A DNA stretch of 38,726 nt, taken from the NCBI GenBank assembly GCA_003597995.1, contig QZJY01000058.1, positions 1 to 38,726 on the forward strand, read 5' to 3'. Of the stretch, positions 15,394 to 24,284 are shown one piece after another. Both the position numbers and the translations under genes were made by a program. How positions within the stretch are numbered: the stretch's first letter is position 1; every line of letters starts with the position of its first letter. The notes under the pieces were generated by a model. It did not search any database. It was not told the origin of the DNA and saw only the letters and a program-made list of their open reading frames with translations. The DNA is from Dehalococcoidia bacterium (GTDB lineage: Bacteria > Chloroflexota > Dehalococcoidia > Dehalococcoidales > UBA1222).

Positions 15394-16162
15394 GGGGAAA
15401 AATGAAATAGGGGCTCTACTTGTTAGCCTTTTTGCTGTAATAATTACATTGGCTGCTGTATTAATTGGGAGGTCGGCCGAGGGCTTGAACTTTAACCTTT
15501 TAATCAATTTCATTTTAATACTTGCAGTAGAGGGAATATTAGTTACCGTTATTTCTCTCCTTTTTATTAAGAATTGGTTTCAAAATAGAATCGATCAGCT
15601 TAATGAAAACGTAAAGGTTCTACAAGAGGTTACTAAAGATCTCAATTCAGATATTAGTCTCCTGAGCAAAGCCAAATCTGAGCTAATACCATCTACTATG
15701 TTCGTAAATAATGAGGCACTGGAGTCAAGGGAGCGTGACGCTAATCATATAAGAGTTATTACTCCTAACCTTGATAACGATTTTGGCGAATTCTATGATA
15801 CGGTAAAGCTTAACATCAAAAAAAAGAAATTTTATGTATATGTGATCAATGAAAATGGGGATATGCAAAGTAGAATGGAATCGCTTAAGATAAAATTGCA
15901 AGCAGATCTCAAAGATGATAAAGAAATAGATATAGACACACAGCTTCTAGTTCTGAAAACAAAAGAGCCTATTATCACAGAATACGTACTTTATGATCCG
16001 CCCGGACCCGTAGATTTAGAAGGATTTATTGAACTTCGTATAGGAATAGGACCAACATCCGGCAATAAATTTAATCTTAAATTAAGTACAACACAGGCTC
16101 ATTTGTTAAATGACTGGGTAAACAGACTGTGTAAACAATCTAAACAATCTAATGTAAGCTAA
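15383..16162 (+). CDS. two-TM protein with soluble C-terminal domain
   Basis: Function unknown. The 259-aa protein has two TM helices (about 9-30 and 39-63) in a short hairpin, then a coiled-coil stretch (about 68-95, LNENVKVLQEVTKDLNSDISLL) and a cytoplasmic domain of about 150 residues. That domain starts IRVITPNLDNDFGEFYDTVKLNIKKKKFYVYVINE. This resembles a domain with an I/V-x-V-I-T-P-x-L start and a K-x-Y-x-Y-x-x segment that recurs in membrane and regulatory proteins; I cannot name it with certainty. Its start lies inside the SpeD-like gene (11-nt overlap), so the two are co-translated. Its AT-rich codon use is unlike the dap genes that converge on it 14 nt away. Confidence 0.7.
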   Translation: MENKGKNEIGALLVSLFAVIITLAAVLIGRSAEGLNFNLLINFILILAVEGILVTVISLLFIKNWFQNRIDQLNENVKVLQEVTKDLNSDISLLSKAKSELIPSTMFVNNEALESRERDANHIRVITPNLDNDFGEFYDTVKLNIKKKKFYVYVINENGDMQSRMESLKIKLQADLKDDKEIDIDTQLLVLKTKEPIITEYVLYDPPGPVDLEGFIELRIGIGPTSGNKFNLKLSTTQAHLLNDWVNRLCKQSKQSNVS

Positions 16163-16176
16163 TATTTATTCACCCC

Positions 16177-17085
16177 TCATATTGTTATATCAATGTGGTA
16201 CTTATTCAATGTGTTGACGATGATGTCGGCGGACTTTTTATCCGGCTCAGTTAGTGGCAGTCTCACCCCGCCGACCCGGAAGCCCACGTGGTTGAGGGCG
16301 TACTTCACCGGGATGGGATTGGAAACGATAAAAAGGTCCTTGAACAGCGGCACCAGGTCACGGTGAATTTCAGCCGCCCTGGCGGTATTCCCTGAGGTGA
16401 AGCTCTCTATCATCTCTTTTATCTGTTTGCCCACCAGGTGCGAGGCCACGCTGATGACGCCGTAAGCGCCGAGTGCCATCATGGGCAGGGTGTCGCCGTC
16501 ATTGCCGCTCCACACCACGAAATCGTCGCGTATTTCGCCCACGCCGCGGATGACGCGGGCGGTGTGGTCCATGTCGCCGGAAGCTTCTTTGAGCCCCACG
16601 ATGTTTTTTATCTTGCTCAGGCGGATAACCGTGTCGGACGCAAGGCTGGTGACCGTGCGCGAAGGCACGTTGTAGAGGATGCAGGGCAGCGCAGTGCTCT
16701 CGGCGATGGTCTTGAAGTGCTGGTAAAGCCCTTCCTGCGTGGGCTTGTTGTAATAGGGTACCACCAGCAGGCAGGCGTCCACACCCCATTCTTCTGCGCG
16801 GATGGTATTTTCGCGGGCTTCCTCTGTGGAGTTTGAGCCGGTGCCGGCGATGACCGCCCCGCTCTTGCCTATAACCGACTCAATCTCGCGGAAGAGACGG
16901 TGCTCTTCTTCCCAGGTGACGGTGGGCGATTCACCGGTGGTGCCCACCACCACGATGCCGTCGCTGCCGGAATCTATCAGCGCTTTGGCCAGCTTTCGGG
17001 CCTGCTCGTAGTCCACGGCGCCATGAGAATCGAACGGTGTCACCATGGCCGTGATGAGACGGCCTAACTCTTTGCCGCTTTTCAT
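16177..17085 (-). CDS. dapA: 4-hydroxy-tetrahydrodipicolinate synthase
   Basis: DapA condenses pyruvate with aspartate semialdehyde, the first step of the diaminopimelate/lysine branch. The 302-aa TIM-barrel protein shows GTTGESPTVTWEE (Thr49/50), the catalytic Tyr138 in CILYNVPSRT and the Schiff-base Lys166 in VGLKEASGD. The start ATG lies one base after the asd stop. It is the last gene of the rpsO-pnp-dapB-asd-dapA run and converges on the two-TM protein gene. Confidence 0.95.
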   Translation of the reverse strand: MKSGKELGRLITAMVTPFDSHGAVDYEQARKLAKALIDSGSDGIVVVGTTGESPTVTWEEEHRLFREIESVIGKSGAVIAGTGSNSTEEARENTIRAEEWGVDACLLVVPYYNKPTQEGLYQHFKTIAESTALPCILYNVPSRTVTSLASDTVIRLSKIKNIVGLKEASGDMDHTARVIRGVGEIRDDFVVWSGNDGDTLPMMALGAYGVISVASHLVGKQIKEMIESFTSGNTARAAEIHRDLVPLFKDLFIVSNPIPVKYALNHVGFRVGGVRLPLTEPDKKSADIIVNTLNKYHIDITI

Positions 17086-17086
17086 A

Positions 17087-18112
17087 TTAACCTCCCGGTT
17101 TAAGCCATTCGCGCCGTATCATCTCTTCGGCGATTTGCACGGCGTTGAGGGCCGCGCCCTTGCGTATGTTATCGGCCACGATCCACATGACCAGGCTGTT
17201 GCTCTGCGAGACGTCGCGGCGGATACGCCCCACGAAGGTATCATCCGTGCCGACGGCCATCCAGGGATGCGGATAGAGACTGATGGCGGGGTCGTCCAGC
17301 ACTCGCACGCCCGGCGCTTGGACCAGTATGCGCCTGGCATCGTCGGGGGAGATGGAGTTGGTGAACTCCACGTTGACCGCTTCGCTGTGGCTGGTGAAAA
17401 CGGGTACGCGCACGCAGGTGGCCGATACCAGGATGTCTTCGGCATGCATTATCTTGCGCGTTTCCTCAACCATCTTCCATTCCTCTTTGGTGTAGGCGTT
17501 GTCCAGAAAGACATCAATATGAGGCAGTGTGTTAAAGGCTATCTGGTGAGGGTATACGTGCGGCACTACGCTCTGTCCGCCCAGAACCGCCTTGCTTTGC
17601 GCCGTCAGCTCTTCGATGGCCGCTGAGCCGGTGCCGGAAACTGACTGAAAGGTGGTCACCACGATGCGCTTGATGGGGTTGATTTTGTGCAACGGGTAAA
17701 GGGCGGTCACCATCTGGATGGTGGAGCAGTTGGGATTGGCGATGATGCCCTTGTGCTTTTTGATATCTTCGGCGTTCACTTCGGGGACAACCAGCGGCAC
17801 GTCGTCTTCCATGCGGAAGGCCGAGCTGTTGTCAATCACCACGGCGCCAGCTCTTGCAGCGATGGGTGAAAAATAGCGGCTGATGTCCGCTCCGGCCGAA
17901 AAGAGGGCGATATCCACGTCGCGGAAGGAGTCTGGCGAGGTCTCTTTGACCTCGTACTCCTGGTGGTCGAAGTAGAGCTTCTTGCCGGCCGAGCGGTCCG
18001 AGGCGAAAAGCTGCATGGTGCGCACCGGGAAGCCACGCTGCTCGAGGACCTTGATAAACTCTCCCCCGACAAGCCCGGTGGCGCCCACGATGGCCACCCT
18101 GTATCCGTTCAT
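17087..18112 (-). CDS. asd: aspartate-semialdehyde dehydrogenase
   Basis: Asd reduces aspartyl phosphate with NADPH to aspartate semialdehyde, which feeds DapA next door. The 341-aa protein has the nucleotide-binding start VAIVGATGLVGGEF and the catalytic Cys129 in NPNCSTIQMV, with ISDDARR/ILVQAPGVRVLDDP-type C-terminal segments. The SD AGGAGGGC precedes the ATG, and the gene is 8 nt from dapB and 1 nt from dapA. All three lysine-branch enzymes are thus consecutive. Confidence 0.95.
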   Translation of the reverse strand: MNGYRVAIVGATGLVGGEFIKVLEQRGFPVRTMQLFASDRSAGKKLYFDHQEYEVKETSPDSFRDVDIALFSAGADISRYFSPIAARAGAVVIDNSSAFRMEDDVPLVVPEVNAEDIKKHKGIIANPNCSTIQMVTALYPLHKINPIKRIVVTTFQSVSGTGSAAIEELTAQSKAVLGGQSVVPHVYPHQIAFNTLPHIDVFLDNAYTKEEWKMVEETRKIMHAEDILVSATCVRVPVFTSHSEAVNVEFTNSISPDDARRILVQAPGVRVLDDPAISLYPHPWMAVGTDDTFVGRIRRDVSQSNSLVMWIVADNIRKGAALNAVQIAEEMIRREWLKPGG

Positions 18113-18120
18113 GTGCCCTC

Positions 18121-18912
18121 CTAAAGCTTTAGTAGAGTATCAAGCCCGAAAATCAGGCCGGTGTGTTTGGATACCTCTCTTACTGCCAGCATGACGCCCG
18201 GCATATAGCAGTCGCGGCTGATGGCGTCGTGCTTGATACTGAGCGTCTGCCCCATGCCGCCCAGCAGCACCTCCTGGCGGGCGACGATGCCCGGCAGCCT
18301 GACGCTGTGGATGGCGATGCCGTCCAGTTTCTGGCCGCGGCTCTCCTGCACGCCTTCTTTCTGCTCTGGCGTTACGAAAGGCTTGCCGCGAGATGACACC
18401 ATGGCCCGGGCGGTGGAGAGAGCCGTCCCCGATGGTGCGTCCAGCTTGTGCTGGTGATGTTCTTCGATGATCTCGGCGGAGTCGAAATATCTGGCTGAAA
18501 TTTTCGCCAGGTGCATCATGACGATAGCGCCGATAGCGAAGTTGGATGCCACGATGGCCCCCACTTTATGCTGTTTAGCCAGCGTGTCGATCTCGGCAAG
18601 TTCGGCTTGGGAGAGACCGGTCGTTCCGCTGACCAGCCGCACGCCGTGCTTAAAAGTGGCGCGCGCCAGCGGCAGAATGGCTTTGGCCGTGCTGAAATCG
18701 ACCACCACGTCGGGTTTGACGGCGTCGAGCAGGCTGTCGAGGTCTTTTGAAAGCGGAACAGAATGACCGCCGGATAGCGTGATACTGTCAGCGGGCGCTG
18801 AGATATCAACGCCTCCCACGATTTCCATATCAGGCTCTTGGGAGAGCGCGGCAATCACCGTCTGCCCCATCTTGCCTGAGGCGCCGTTTACCATGACTCT
18901 TATTTTAGACAT
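18121..18912 (-). CDS. dapB: 4-hydroxy-tetrahydrodipicolinate reductase
   Basis: DapB reduces the DapA product with NAD(P)H. The 263-aa protein has the Rossmann start RVMVNGASGKMGQTV, GTTGLSQAEL in the middle, and the substrate-binding signature EEHHQHKLDAPSGTAL with the catalytic His-His and Lys. The C terminus (GLIFGLDTLLKL) is shorter than but similar to the family end. It lies 25 nt after pnp. Confidence 0.94.
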   Translation of the reverse strand: MSKIRVMVNGASGKMGQTVIAALSQEPDMEIVGGVDISAPADSITLSGGHSVPLSKDLDSLLDAVKPDVVVDFSTAKAILPLARATFKHGVRLVSGTTGLSQAELAEIDTLAKQHKVGAIVASNFAIGAIVMMHLAKISARYFDSAEIIEEHHQHKLDAPSGTALSTARAMVSSRGKPFVTPEQKEGVQESRGQKLDGIAIHSVRLPGIVARQEVLLGGMGQTLSIKHDAISRDCYMPGVMLAVREVSKHTGLIFGLDTLLKL

Positions 18913-18937
18913 GGCATTTCCTCGCCTGATTGTTTAT

Positions 18938-21097
18938 TTAGCGTGGCCGGTATGGCGGGCGCCCGCCCTGCGGACGGGATGGAGGAGCACCACTGTTTTC
19001 AGCTGCGCCGCCTTCAGCGGGAGCCAAGAGGACGCGCCTCGAAAGGTTGATGCGTCCCTGGTTATCAATTTCGATAACCTTGACCTGTATCTGGTCGCCT
19101 ATCTTGACTACGTCTTCAACTTTGTCCACGCGGCGGTCGGCCAGTTCCGAGACGTGCACCATGCCGTCCTTGCCGGGCAGGAGCTCAACAAATGCGCCGA
19201 AATTCATGATGCGCACAACCTTGCCGGTAAATATCTCGCCCACCTTGATCTCGCGGGTCAGGTCCTCGATCATCTTCATGGCCTTCTTGGCCGAGCCTTC
19301 ATCGATGGCGCCGATTATTACGGTACCATCGGGGGCGATATCCACCGTGGCCTTGGACTCATCGGTGATGGCGCGGATGGTCTTGCCGCCGGGACCGATG
19401 ACCGTGCCTATCTTTTCCTGGTCGATGACCATCTTGTACATGCGCGGGGCGTACTTGGAAAGGTCAGCCCGGCTCTGAGCGATTGTACTTCGCATCGTCT
19501 CCAGTATGAACAGGCGTGTCTCGCGGCTCTGGTACATGGCTTTTTCGAGTATCTCCAGGCTGACGCCCTTGAGCTTGATATCGAGTTGCAGCGCAGTGAT
19601 GCCCACTGCCGTGCCGGCCACCTTATAGTCCATGTCGCCGTAGTTGTCTTCAATGCCCTCGATGTCGGTAAGCACGGCGTACTCGCCGTTCTCGCCTGTC
19701 ACGAGGCCCATCGAAATGCCTGCTACCGGCGCTTTGATGGGTATGCCGGCGTCCATCAGAGATAGCGTGGAGGCGCAAACCGAAGCCATTGAGGTTGAGC
19801 CGCTGGAGCTCATAATCTCGGAAACGAGGCGGATGGTATAGGGGAAGTCCGCTTCGGGCGGGATGACCGGCGCCAGCGCCCTTTCGGCCAGGGCTCCATG
19901 CCCTATCTCGCGACGTCCCGGGGTGCCCACGCGCTTGGTCTCGCCGGTGGAGAAGGGCGGGAAGTTATAGTGGTGCATGAAACGTTTGGTATCGGCAATG
20001 CCCAGCCCGTCGAGCTTCTGTTCGTCGCGCATGCTGCCCAGAGTAGTGATGGTGAGCGCCTGAGTCTCGCCGCGGTTAAAGAGTCCCGAGCCATGCACGC
20101 GTGGCAGCAGCCCCACCTCGCAGGAAAGCGGGCGGATCTGTGTCAGATTGCGGCCGCTGGTGCGCCGCCCGTTTTTGAGTATGTTATTCCTGAGTTCGGC
20201 GCGGATGGCGTTATCGTAAACTGCCAGAATATCAGCGCTGCTGAATTTTTCTCCAAGGTCCTCCAGCAGTTCTTTCTTGAGGTTGTTCAGGCCGGGGTCT
20301 CTCTGTTCTTTGTAGGGGTGGTTGAGAGCACCGGGCAGCCTGCCCGCGATGATGCGTTCGACAGCCGCGATAAGCTCCGCGTTCGGTTCGGATTTGGGAG
20401 CATCTTCTTTGGCCTTGCCGACAGCCGCAATCATCTGTTCCTGCAGGGCTATGAGTTCTTGATTGGCCTGATGGGCGAAGCGGATGGCCTGCGCGGCGAT
20501 TTCCTCGGACACCTCTTTAGCGCCGGCCTCTATCATGACTACGGCCTTTTTAGTGCTGGCCACCACCAGGTCAATGGTGCTCTTTTCCATGTCGGGGAGC
20601 GTGGGATTGACCACGAATTGCCCGTCGATATAGCCAACATGGCAGGCTCCCACCGGGCCCTCGAAAGGCACCGACGACATGCCTAGCGCGCACGAGCCGC
20701 CCAGGATGGCCAGAGTATCCGGGTCGTTCTCTTGGTCGGCGGACAGCACGGTGATGATGACCTGTATCTCGCGCCGCCATGTCTTGGGCAGCAGCGGCCG
20801 GAGCGGCCTGTCGGTCAGGCGGCTGGTGAGCGTGGCTTCCTCGCTGGGGCGGCCCTCGCGGCGTATGAAGCCGCCCGGGATCTTGCCCGCGGCGTAGAGC
20901 CGCTCTTCATAGTCAACGGTCAGGGGTAAAAAATCAACCCCCTCGCGAGGCTGGGGGTTGACGCAGGTGGTTACCAGTACTACCGTGTCTCCATAACGCA
21001 GCGTGACGGCGGCATCGGCCTGGCCGGCCAGCTTGCCCGTCTCGATGCTGAGCTTACGGCCACCGATAGTGGTCTCAACTGCAAACGGTTGTGCCAT
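18938..21097 (-). CDS. pnp: polyribonucleotide nucleotidyltransferase (PNPase)
   Basis: PNPase degrades RNA phosphorolytically from the 3' end and can add tails. The 719-aa protein has two RNase PH domains joined by a helical region, the first from the N terminus ([30 protein letters not shown]), the second about 325-545 with GVLRRVHGS-type and [10 protein letters not shown] segments. A KH domain ([22 protein letters not shown]) and an S1 domain ([28 protein letters not shown]) follow. A Gly/Pro/Arg-rich tail ends it. The SD AGGAGGAAG precedes the ATG, 38 nt after rpsO, the classic rpsO-pnp pair. Confidence 0.96.
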   Translation of the reverse strand: MAQPFAVETTIGGRKLSIETGKLAGQADAAVTLRYGDTVVLVTTCVNPQPREGVDFLPLTVDYEERLYAAGKIPGGFIRREGRPSEEATLTSRLTDRPLRPLLPKTWRREIQVIITVLSADQENDPDTLAILGGSCALGMSSVPFEGPVGACHVGYIDGQFVVNPTLPDMEKSTIDLVVASTKKAVVMIEAGAKEVSEEIAAQAIRFAHQANQELIALQEQMIAAVGKAKEDAPKSEPNAELIAAVERIIAGRLPGALNHPYKEQRDPGLNNLKKELLEDLGEKFSSADILAVYDNAIRAELRNNILKNGRRTSGRNLTQIRPLSCEVGLLPRVHGSGLFNRGETQALTITTLGSMRDEQKLDGLGIADTKRFMHHYNFPPFSTGETKRVGTPGRREIGHGALAERALAPVIPPEADFPYTIRLVSEIMSSSGSTSMASVCASTLSLMDAGIPIKAPVAGISMGLVTGENGEYAVLTDIEGIEDNYGDMDYKVAGTAVGITALQLDIKLKGVSLEILEKAMYQSRETRLFILETMRSTIAQSRADLSKYAPRMYKMVIDQEKIGTVIGPGGKTIRAITDESKATVDIAPDGTVIIGAIDEGSAKKAMKMIEDLTREIKVGEIFTGKVVRIMNFGAFVELLPGKDGMVHVSELADRRVDKVEDVVKIGDQIQVKVIEIDNQGRINLSRRVLLAPAEGGAAENSGAPPSRPQGGRPPYRPR

Positions 21098-21135
21098 TTG
21101 CTTCCTCCTTGTCGATTATTCAGATGTTCGGGAAG

Positions 21136-21402
21136 TTATTTGCGCAGGCCTAGAGCTTTGATGAGCTTCTTGTAGCGGTTGATGTCTTCCTTGCTCAGGT
21201 AGGCCAGCAACCGTCTGCGCTGTCCGACAAGACGAAGCAAGCTGCGCTTGGAATGGAAGTCATGGCCGAAGGCGGTCATGTGCCGGGTCAACTCTTTGAT
21301 GCGCGCGGTGAGCAGCGCTACCTGCACCTCGGTTGAACCGGAGTCTCCCTCGTGGCGCCCGTGTTTCTTGATGAGTTCTGTCTTCTTCTGTAGGTCTAAC
21401 AA
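21136..21402 (-). CDS. rpsO: 30S ribosomal protein S15
   Basis: S15 is a primary 16S rRNA-binding protein of the central domain. The 88-aa product is full length and carries HEGDSGSTEVQVALLT, HMTAFGHDFHSKRSLLRLVGQRRRLLAYL and the C-terminal YKKLIKALGLRK. The start is TTG at 21402 with GGGAG about 7 nt upstream; no closer ATG or GTG is in frame. It heads the five-gene - strand unit that continues into pnp and the dap genes. Confidence 0.95.
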   Translation of the reverse strand: MLDLQKKTELIKKHGRHEGDSGSTEVQVALLTARIKELTRHMTAFGHDFHSKRSLLRLVGQRRRLLAYLSKEDINRYKKLIKALGLRK

Positions 21403-21438
21403 CTTATTCTCCCATTTATCTTATCTTTTAATCTGCAA

Positions 21439-21467
21439 ATTATAACATAAGACAGGTATGAGTGTAA
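21439..21467 (-). promoter_or_regulatory. sigma-70-type promoter of rpsO
   Basis: On the - strand TTACAC (21467-21462), a 17-bp spacer and a consensus TATAAT (21444-21439) lie about 37 bp upstream of the TTG start. The leader would be about 30 nt. Confidence 0.7.
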
Positions 21468-21614
21468 ATTACAAAGGGCTAAGGGCATGAGGGTAAATCA
21501 GGCATATTCTAATCTTCGATGGGAGAGGAGGAGGATTTCTCTCCCTTTAGCGAAAGAGAGCAACCTAGTACTTTTTTCTCTGTACACACCTTTGTATTCG
21601 CTCGTCCCTCCATC

Positions 21615-21623
21615 TGCTATAAT
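21615..21623 (+). promoter_or_regulatory. extended -10 promoter for the DUF503-helicase unit
   Basis: TGC immediately followed by TATAAT (21618-21623) is a perfect extended -10 element. No good -35 box lies at the usual distance. The start codon of the DUF503 gene is 31 bp downstream, with no clear SD. Confidence 0.6.
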
Positions 21624-21654
21624 AATATATATTTCCTCCTAGATTTTTCACCTT

Positions 21655-21945
21655 ATGAATATAGGCATTCTCAAAATTCATTTGCGTCTGCCGGAGAACC
21701 TATCTCTCAAAGGCAAGCGCCAGGTGCTTAAATCCATCATTGCCCAACTGCGCAACCGCTTCAATGTTTCCGTTGCGGAGGTGGCCGACAACGACCTTTG
21801 GCAACTCGCCACCATCGCCATTTGCGTCGTGAGCAACGACCAGCGCTTCACTAATGAAGTGCTCTCCAAGGCGGTCAACCTGGTGGAGTGCGGGCGCTTC
21901 GAGATGGAGTTCTTCGACTACGAGATAGAGATTATCCCTCTTTAG
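21655..21945 (+). CDS. DUF503 (YlxP-like) family protein
   Basis: A small 96-aa protein of the DUF503/YlxP family. The pattern is typical: MNIGILKIHLRLPENLSLKGKRQVLKSIIAQLRNRFNVSVAEVADNDLWQLATIAICVVSND, with the LKGKR and E-x-x-x-x-D segments, in a ferredoxin-like alpha/beta arrangement. Relatives usually sit near infB-rbfA and are linked to ribosome or RNA metabolism; here the gene is elsewhere, directly before the helicase (4-nt gap). The biochemical role is not established. Confidence 0.85.
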   Translation: MNIGILKIHLRLPENLSLKGKRQVLKSIIAQLRNRFNVSVAEVADNDLWQLATIAICVVSNDQRFTNEVLSKAVNLVECGRFEMEFFDYEIEIIPL

Positions 21946-21949
21946 GCGT

Positions 21950-24262
21950 ATGTTCGATACGGCGGACTTTTTAACCCGGCTCAAGCGGCAGACCTTCTAC
22001 GACGGCCAGATATGCCATAGCCACGACGTGCCACCGCGTGCCGCCCGCTACGGTGACCTCGAAACTCCCCTCGACCCCCGCCTTCAATCCATCCTCGAAC
22101 TGCACAGGCTGGGACGGCTTTATTCCCACCAGGCCGAGGCCATCAACCGCATACGGCGCGGCCAAAACGTCATGATTTCCACCTCAAGCGCCAGCGGCAA
22201 GAGCATGTGCTACAACCTACCTGTGATGCAGGCGTCGCTGGAAGACCCCAGGAGCTGCGCCATATTCCTTTTTCCCACCAAGGCCCTCTCACAGGACCAG
22301 CTCGGCAAGATAAAGCACCTTTTTAGCCCATCCATTCTCAGACCTGATGAATTTGACACTTTCGACGGGGATACGCCCGGGCCGGAAAGACCGGCTATCC
22401 GCCGACGCGCCCGTTTAATCCTCACCAACCCGGACATGCTGCACGTCAGCATGCTGCCCAACCACGCTTCCTGGGCCAGGCTGTGGCGGAATCTCAGGTT
22501 CGTTATTGTAGACGAAGCCCACGCCTACAGAGGCGTTTTCGGCTCCAATGTGGCGCTGGTGTTGCGCAGACTCAGACGGCTGTGCCAGGCATACGGGGGC
22601 AATCCCCAGTTTATACTCAGTTCGGCTACGATAGATAATTCCGAAGAACACGCCTGTAACCTCACCGGCATTCCTTTTGAGGTGGTCACCGATGACGGCT
22701 CGCCCAAAGGCGGCAAGGACTTTATTTTCTGGAACCCGCCGCTTATCGATGCGGTCAAGGGTACGCGGCGCAGCGCCAACAGCGAAGCGACCAATCTCTT
22801 CTCGCAGCTCGTGAGCGAAGGCGTACGCTCCATCTGCTTCACGCGCACGCGGCGACTGTCGGAGCTTCTGGCCAACTATGCCCGCGACCGGCTGAGCGAA
22901 ATAGCGCCGTCTTACGTTTCGCGTGTCAAGACCTACCGCGCCGGGTATCTCCCGGAGGAAAGACGGCAGATAGAGCGCGAGCTTTCCTGCGGGGCGCTTA
23001 CCGGCGTGGTGGCCACCAATGCCCTTGAGCTGGGAGTGGATATCGGCGACCTGGACGCCACCGTGCTCACCGGCTATCCCGGCACCATTGCCAGCACCTG
23101 GCAACAGGCTGGGCGCAGCGGAAGGCGCGATACCCGCTCGCTCTCCTTTCTCATCGGGCTGGACAACCCGCTCGACCAGTATCTCATGCGCCAGCCGGAG
23201 TTCTTTTTCGGCAGGAGTTTCGAGAACGCGCTGGTAAACCCCGAGAACCACCACATCCTGCGCAGCCACCTGCTGTGCGCCGCCTGGGAGATGGCGCTCA
23301 CCAAAGGAGACCAGGAGTTCTTCGGCGAGACAATGCGGCAGGAGGTCGAGGGGTTGGTGGCTGAAGGCTTACTGAAAGAGCGTCGTGGACGCTTTTTTCT
23401 ATCGCCGGCGCTGGCTTATCCCGCGGGTGACGTTAGCATACGCTCGGCCTCCGGTGACCATTTCTCACTGCTGGACGGCAAAACGGGCAAGCTATTGGAG
23501 ACGCTGGAAATCTCGCACGCCTTTTTGCAGGCTCATCTGGGAGCAATTTATCTGCACCAGGGTGAAGGCTACCTGGTGACAGAGTTCGACCTAGCATCAA
23601 AGACCATCAAGGTCGAGTCCTCCGTGGCGGCCTACTATACAGTCGCCAGGGATTTGACCGACGTGCGCATCCTGAGCATACATAAAGAGAAATTCTTCGA
23701 CTCGCTCAAGGTTTGTCTGGGCGAGGTCGAAGTGAGCATGGATGTCATCAGCTTCAAGAAAAAGGTGCAGTTCACCGAAGAAGTGCTGGGTGAAGAGCCG
23801 CTGGACCTCCCCACGCAGCGCTTCCGCACTGTGTCGCTGTGGTTCGACCTGCCGCAGGAGGCGATGAGCCGCATCGCTAAAGAAGGACTGGATTTCGCCG
23901 GAGGCATACACGGAGCCGAGCACACCGCCATCGGCATGCTGCCCCTTTTCGCTATGTGCGACCGCAACGACATCGGTGGCCTCTCCACGCCGCTGCACCC
24001 GGATACAGGCAAAGCCCAGATATTCATCTACGACGCCTATCCCGGCGGTGTGGGCATTGCAGAGAAGGGCTTTGAGATGGTTCGCGAGCTGTGGCAGGCG
24101 ACGCTGGCGGCCATAAGCGAGTGTCCCTGCCAGGACGGCTGCCCTAGCTGCATCCAGTCGCCCAAGTGCGGCAATAACAACAAGCCGCTGGACAAGCGGG
24201 CGGCGCAAGTTCTCCTCGAAGGATTATTGACTTCTTGTAATAAAGAAATCGGCCACCACTAG
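21950..24262 (+). CDS. MrfA/Hrq1-type DEAD/DEAH helicase with C-terminal zinc cluster
   Basis: The 770-aa superfamily 2 helicase has Walker A STSSASGKSMCYNLP, Walker B VDEAHAY (DEAH), SAT in LSSATIDNS, and the arginine-finger motif QAGRSGRRD in the second RecA domain. The C-terminal DUF1998 domain ends with a four-cysteine cluster, CPCQDGCPSCIQSPKCGN. This layout is that of MrfA (YprA) in Bacillus, a 3'-5' helicase in mitomycin C repair, and of yeast Hrq1. A role in excision repair of bulky adducts or crosslinks is inferred. It starts 4 nt after the DUF503 gene and is followed by a membrane protein gene. Confidence 0.88.
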   Translation: MFDTADFLTRLKRQTFYDGQICHSHDVPPRAARYGDLETPLDPRLQSILELHRLGRLYSHQAEAINRIRRGQNVMISTSSASGKSMCYNLPVMQASLEDPRSCAIFLFPTKALSQDQLGKIKHLFSPSILRPDEFDTFDGDTPGPERPAIRRRARLILTNPDMLHVSMLPNHASWARLWRNLRFVIVDEAHAYRGVFGSNVALVLRRLRRLCQAYGGNPQFILSSATIDNSEEHACNLTGIPFEVVTDDGSPKGGKDFIFWNPPLIDAVKGTRRSANSEATNLFSQLVSEGVRSICFTRTRRLSELLANYARDRLSEIAPSYVSRVKTYRAGYLPEERRQIERELSCGALTGVVATNALELGVDIGDLDATVLTGYPGTIASTWQQAGRSGRRDTRSLSFLIGLDNPLDQYLMRQPEFFFGRSFENALVNPENHHILRSHLLCAAWEMALTKGDQEFFGETMRQEVEGLVAEGLLKERRGRFFLSPALAYPAGDVSIRSASGDHFSLLDGKTGKLLETLEISHAFLQAHLGAIYLHQGEGYLVTEFDLASKTIKVESSVAAYYTVARDLTDVRILSIHKEKFFDSLKVCLGEVEVSMDVISFKKKVQFTEEVLGEEPLDLPTQRFRTVSLWFDLPQEAMSRIAKEGLDFAGGIHGAEHTAIGMLPLFAMCDRNDIGGLSTPLHPDTGKAQIFIYDAYPGGVGIAEKGFEMVRELWQATLAAISECPCQDGCPSCIQSPKCGNNNKPLDKRAAQVLLEGLLTSCNKEIGHH

Positions 24263-24284
24263 TTGTAACTGAAGGAGGGTTTAC

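Noticed and set aside
18779-20686. Long + strand frames (328 and 262 aa) opposite dapB and pnp
   Set aside because: They are antisense of well-supported genes, rich in His/Asp/Gly from reversed codons, with no recognisable motif.
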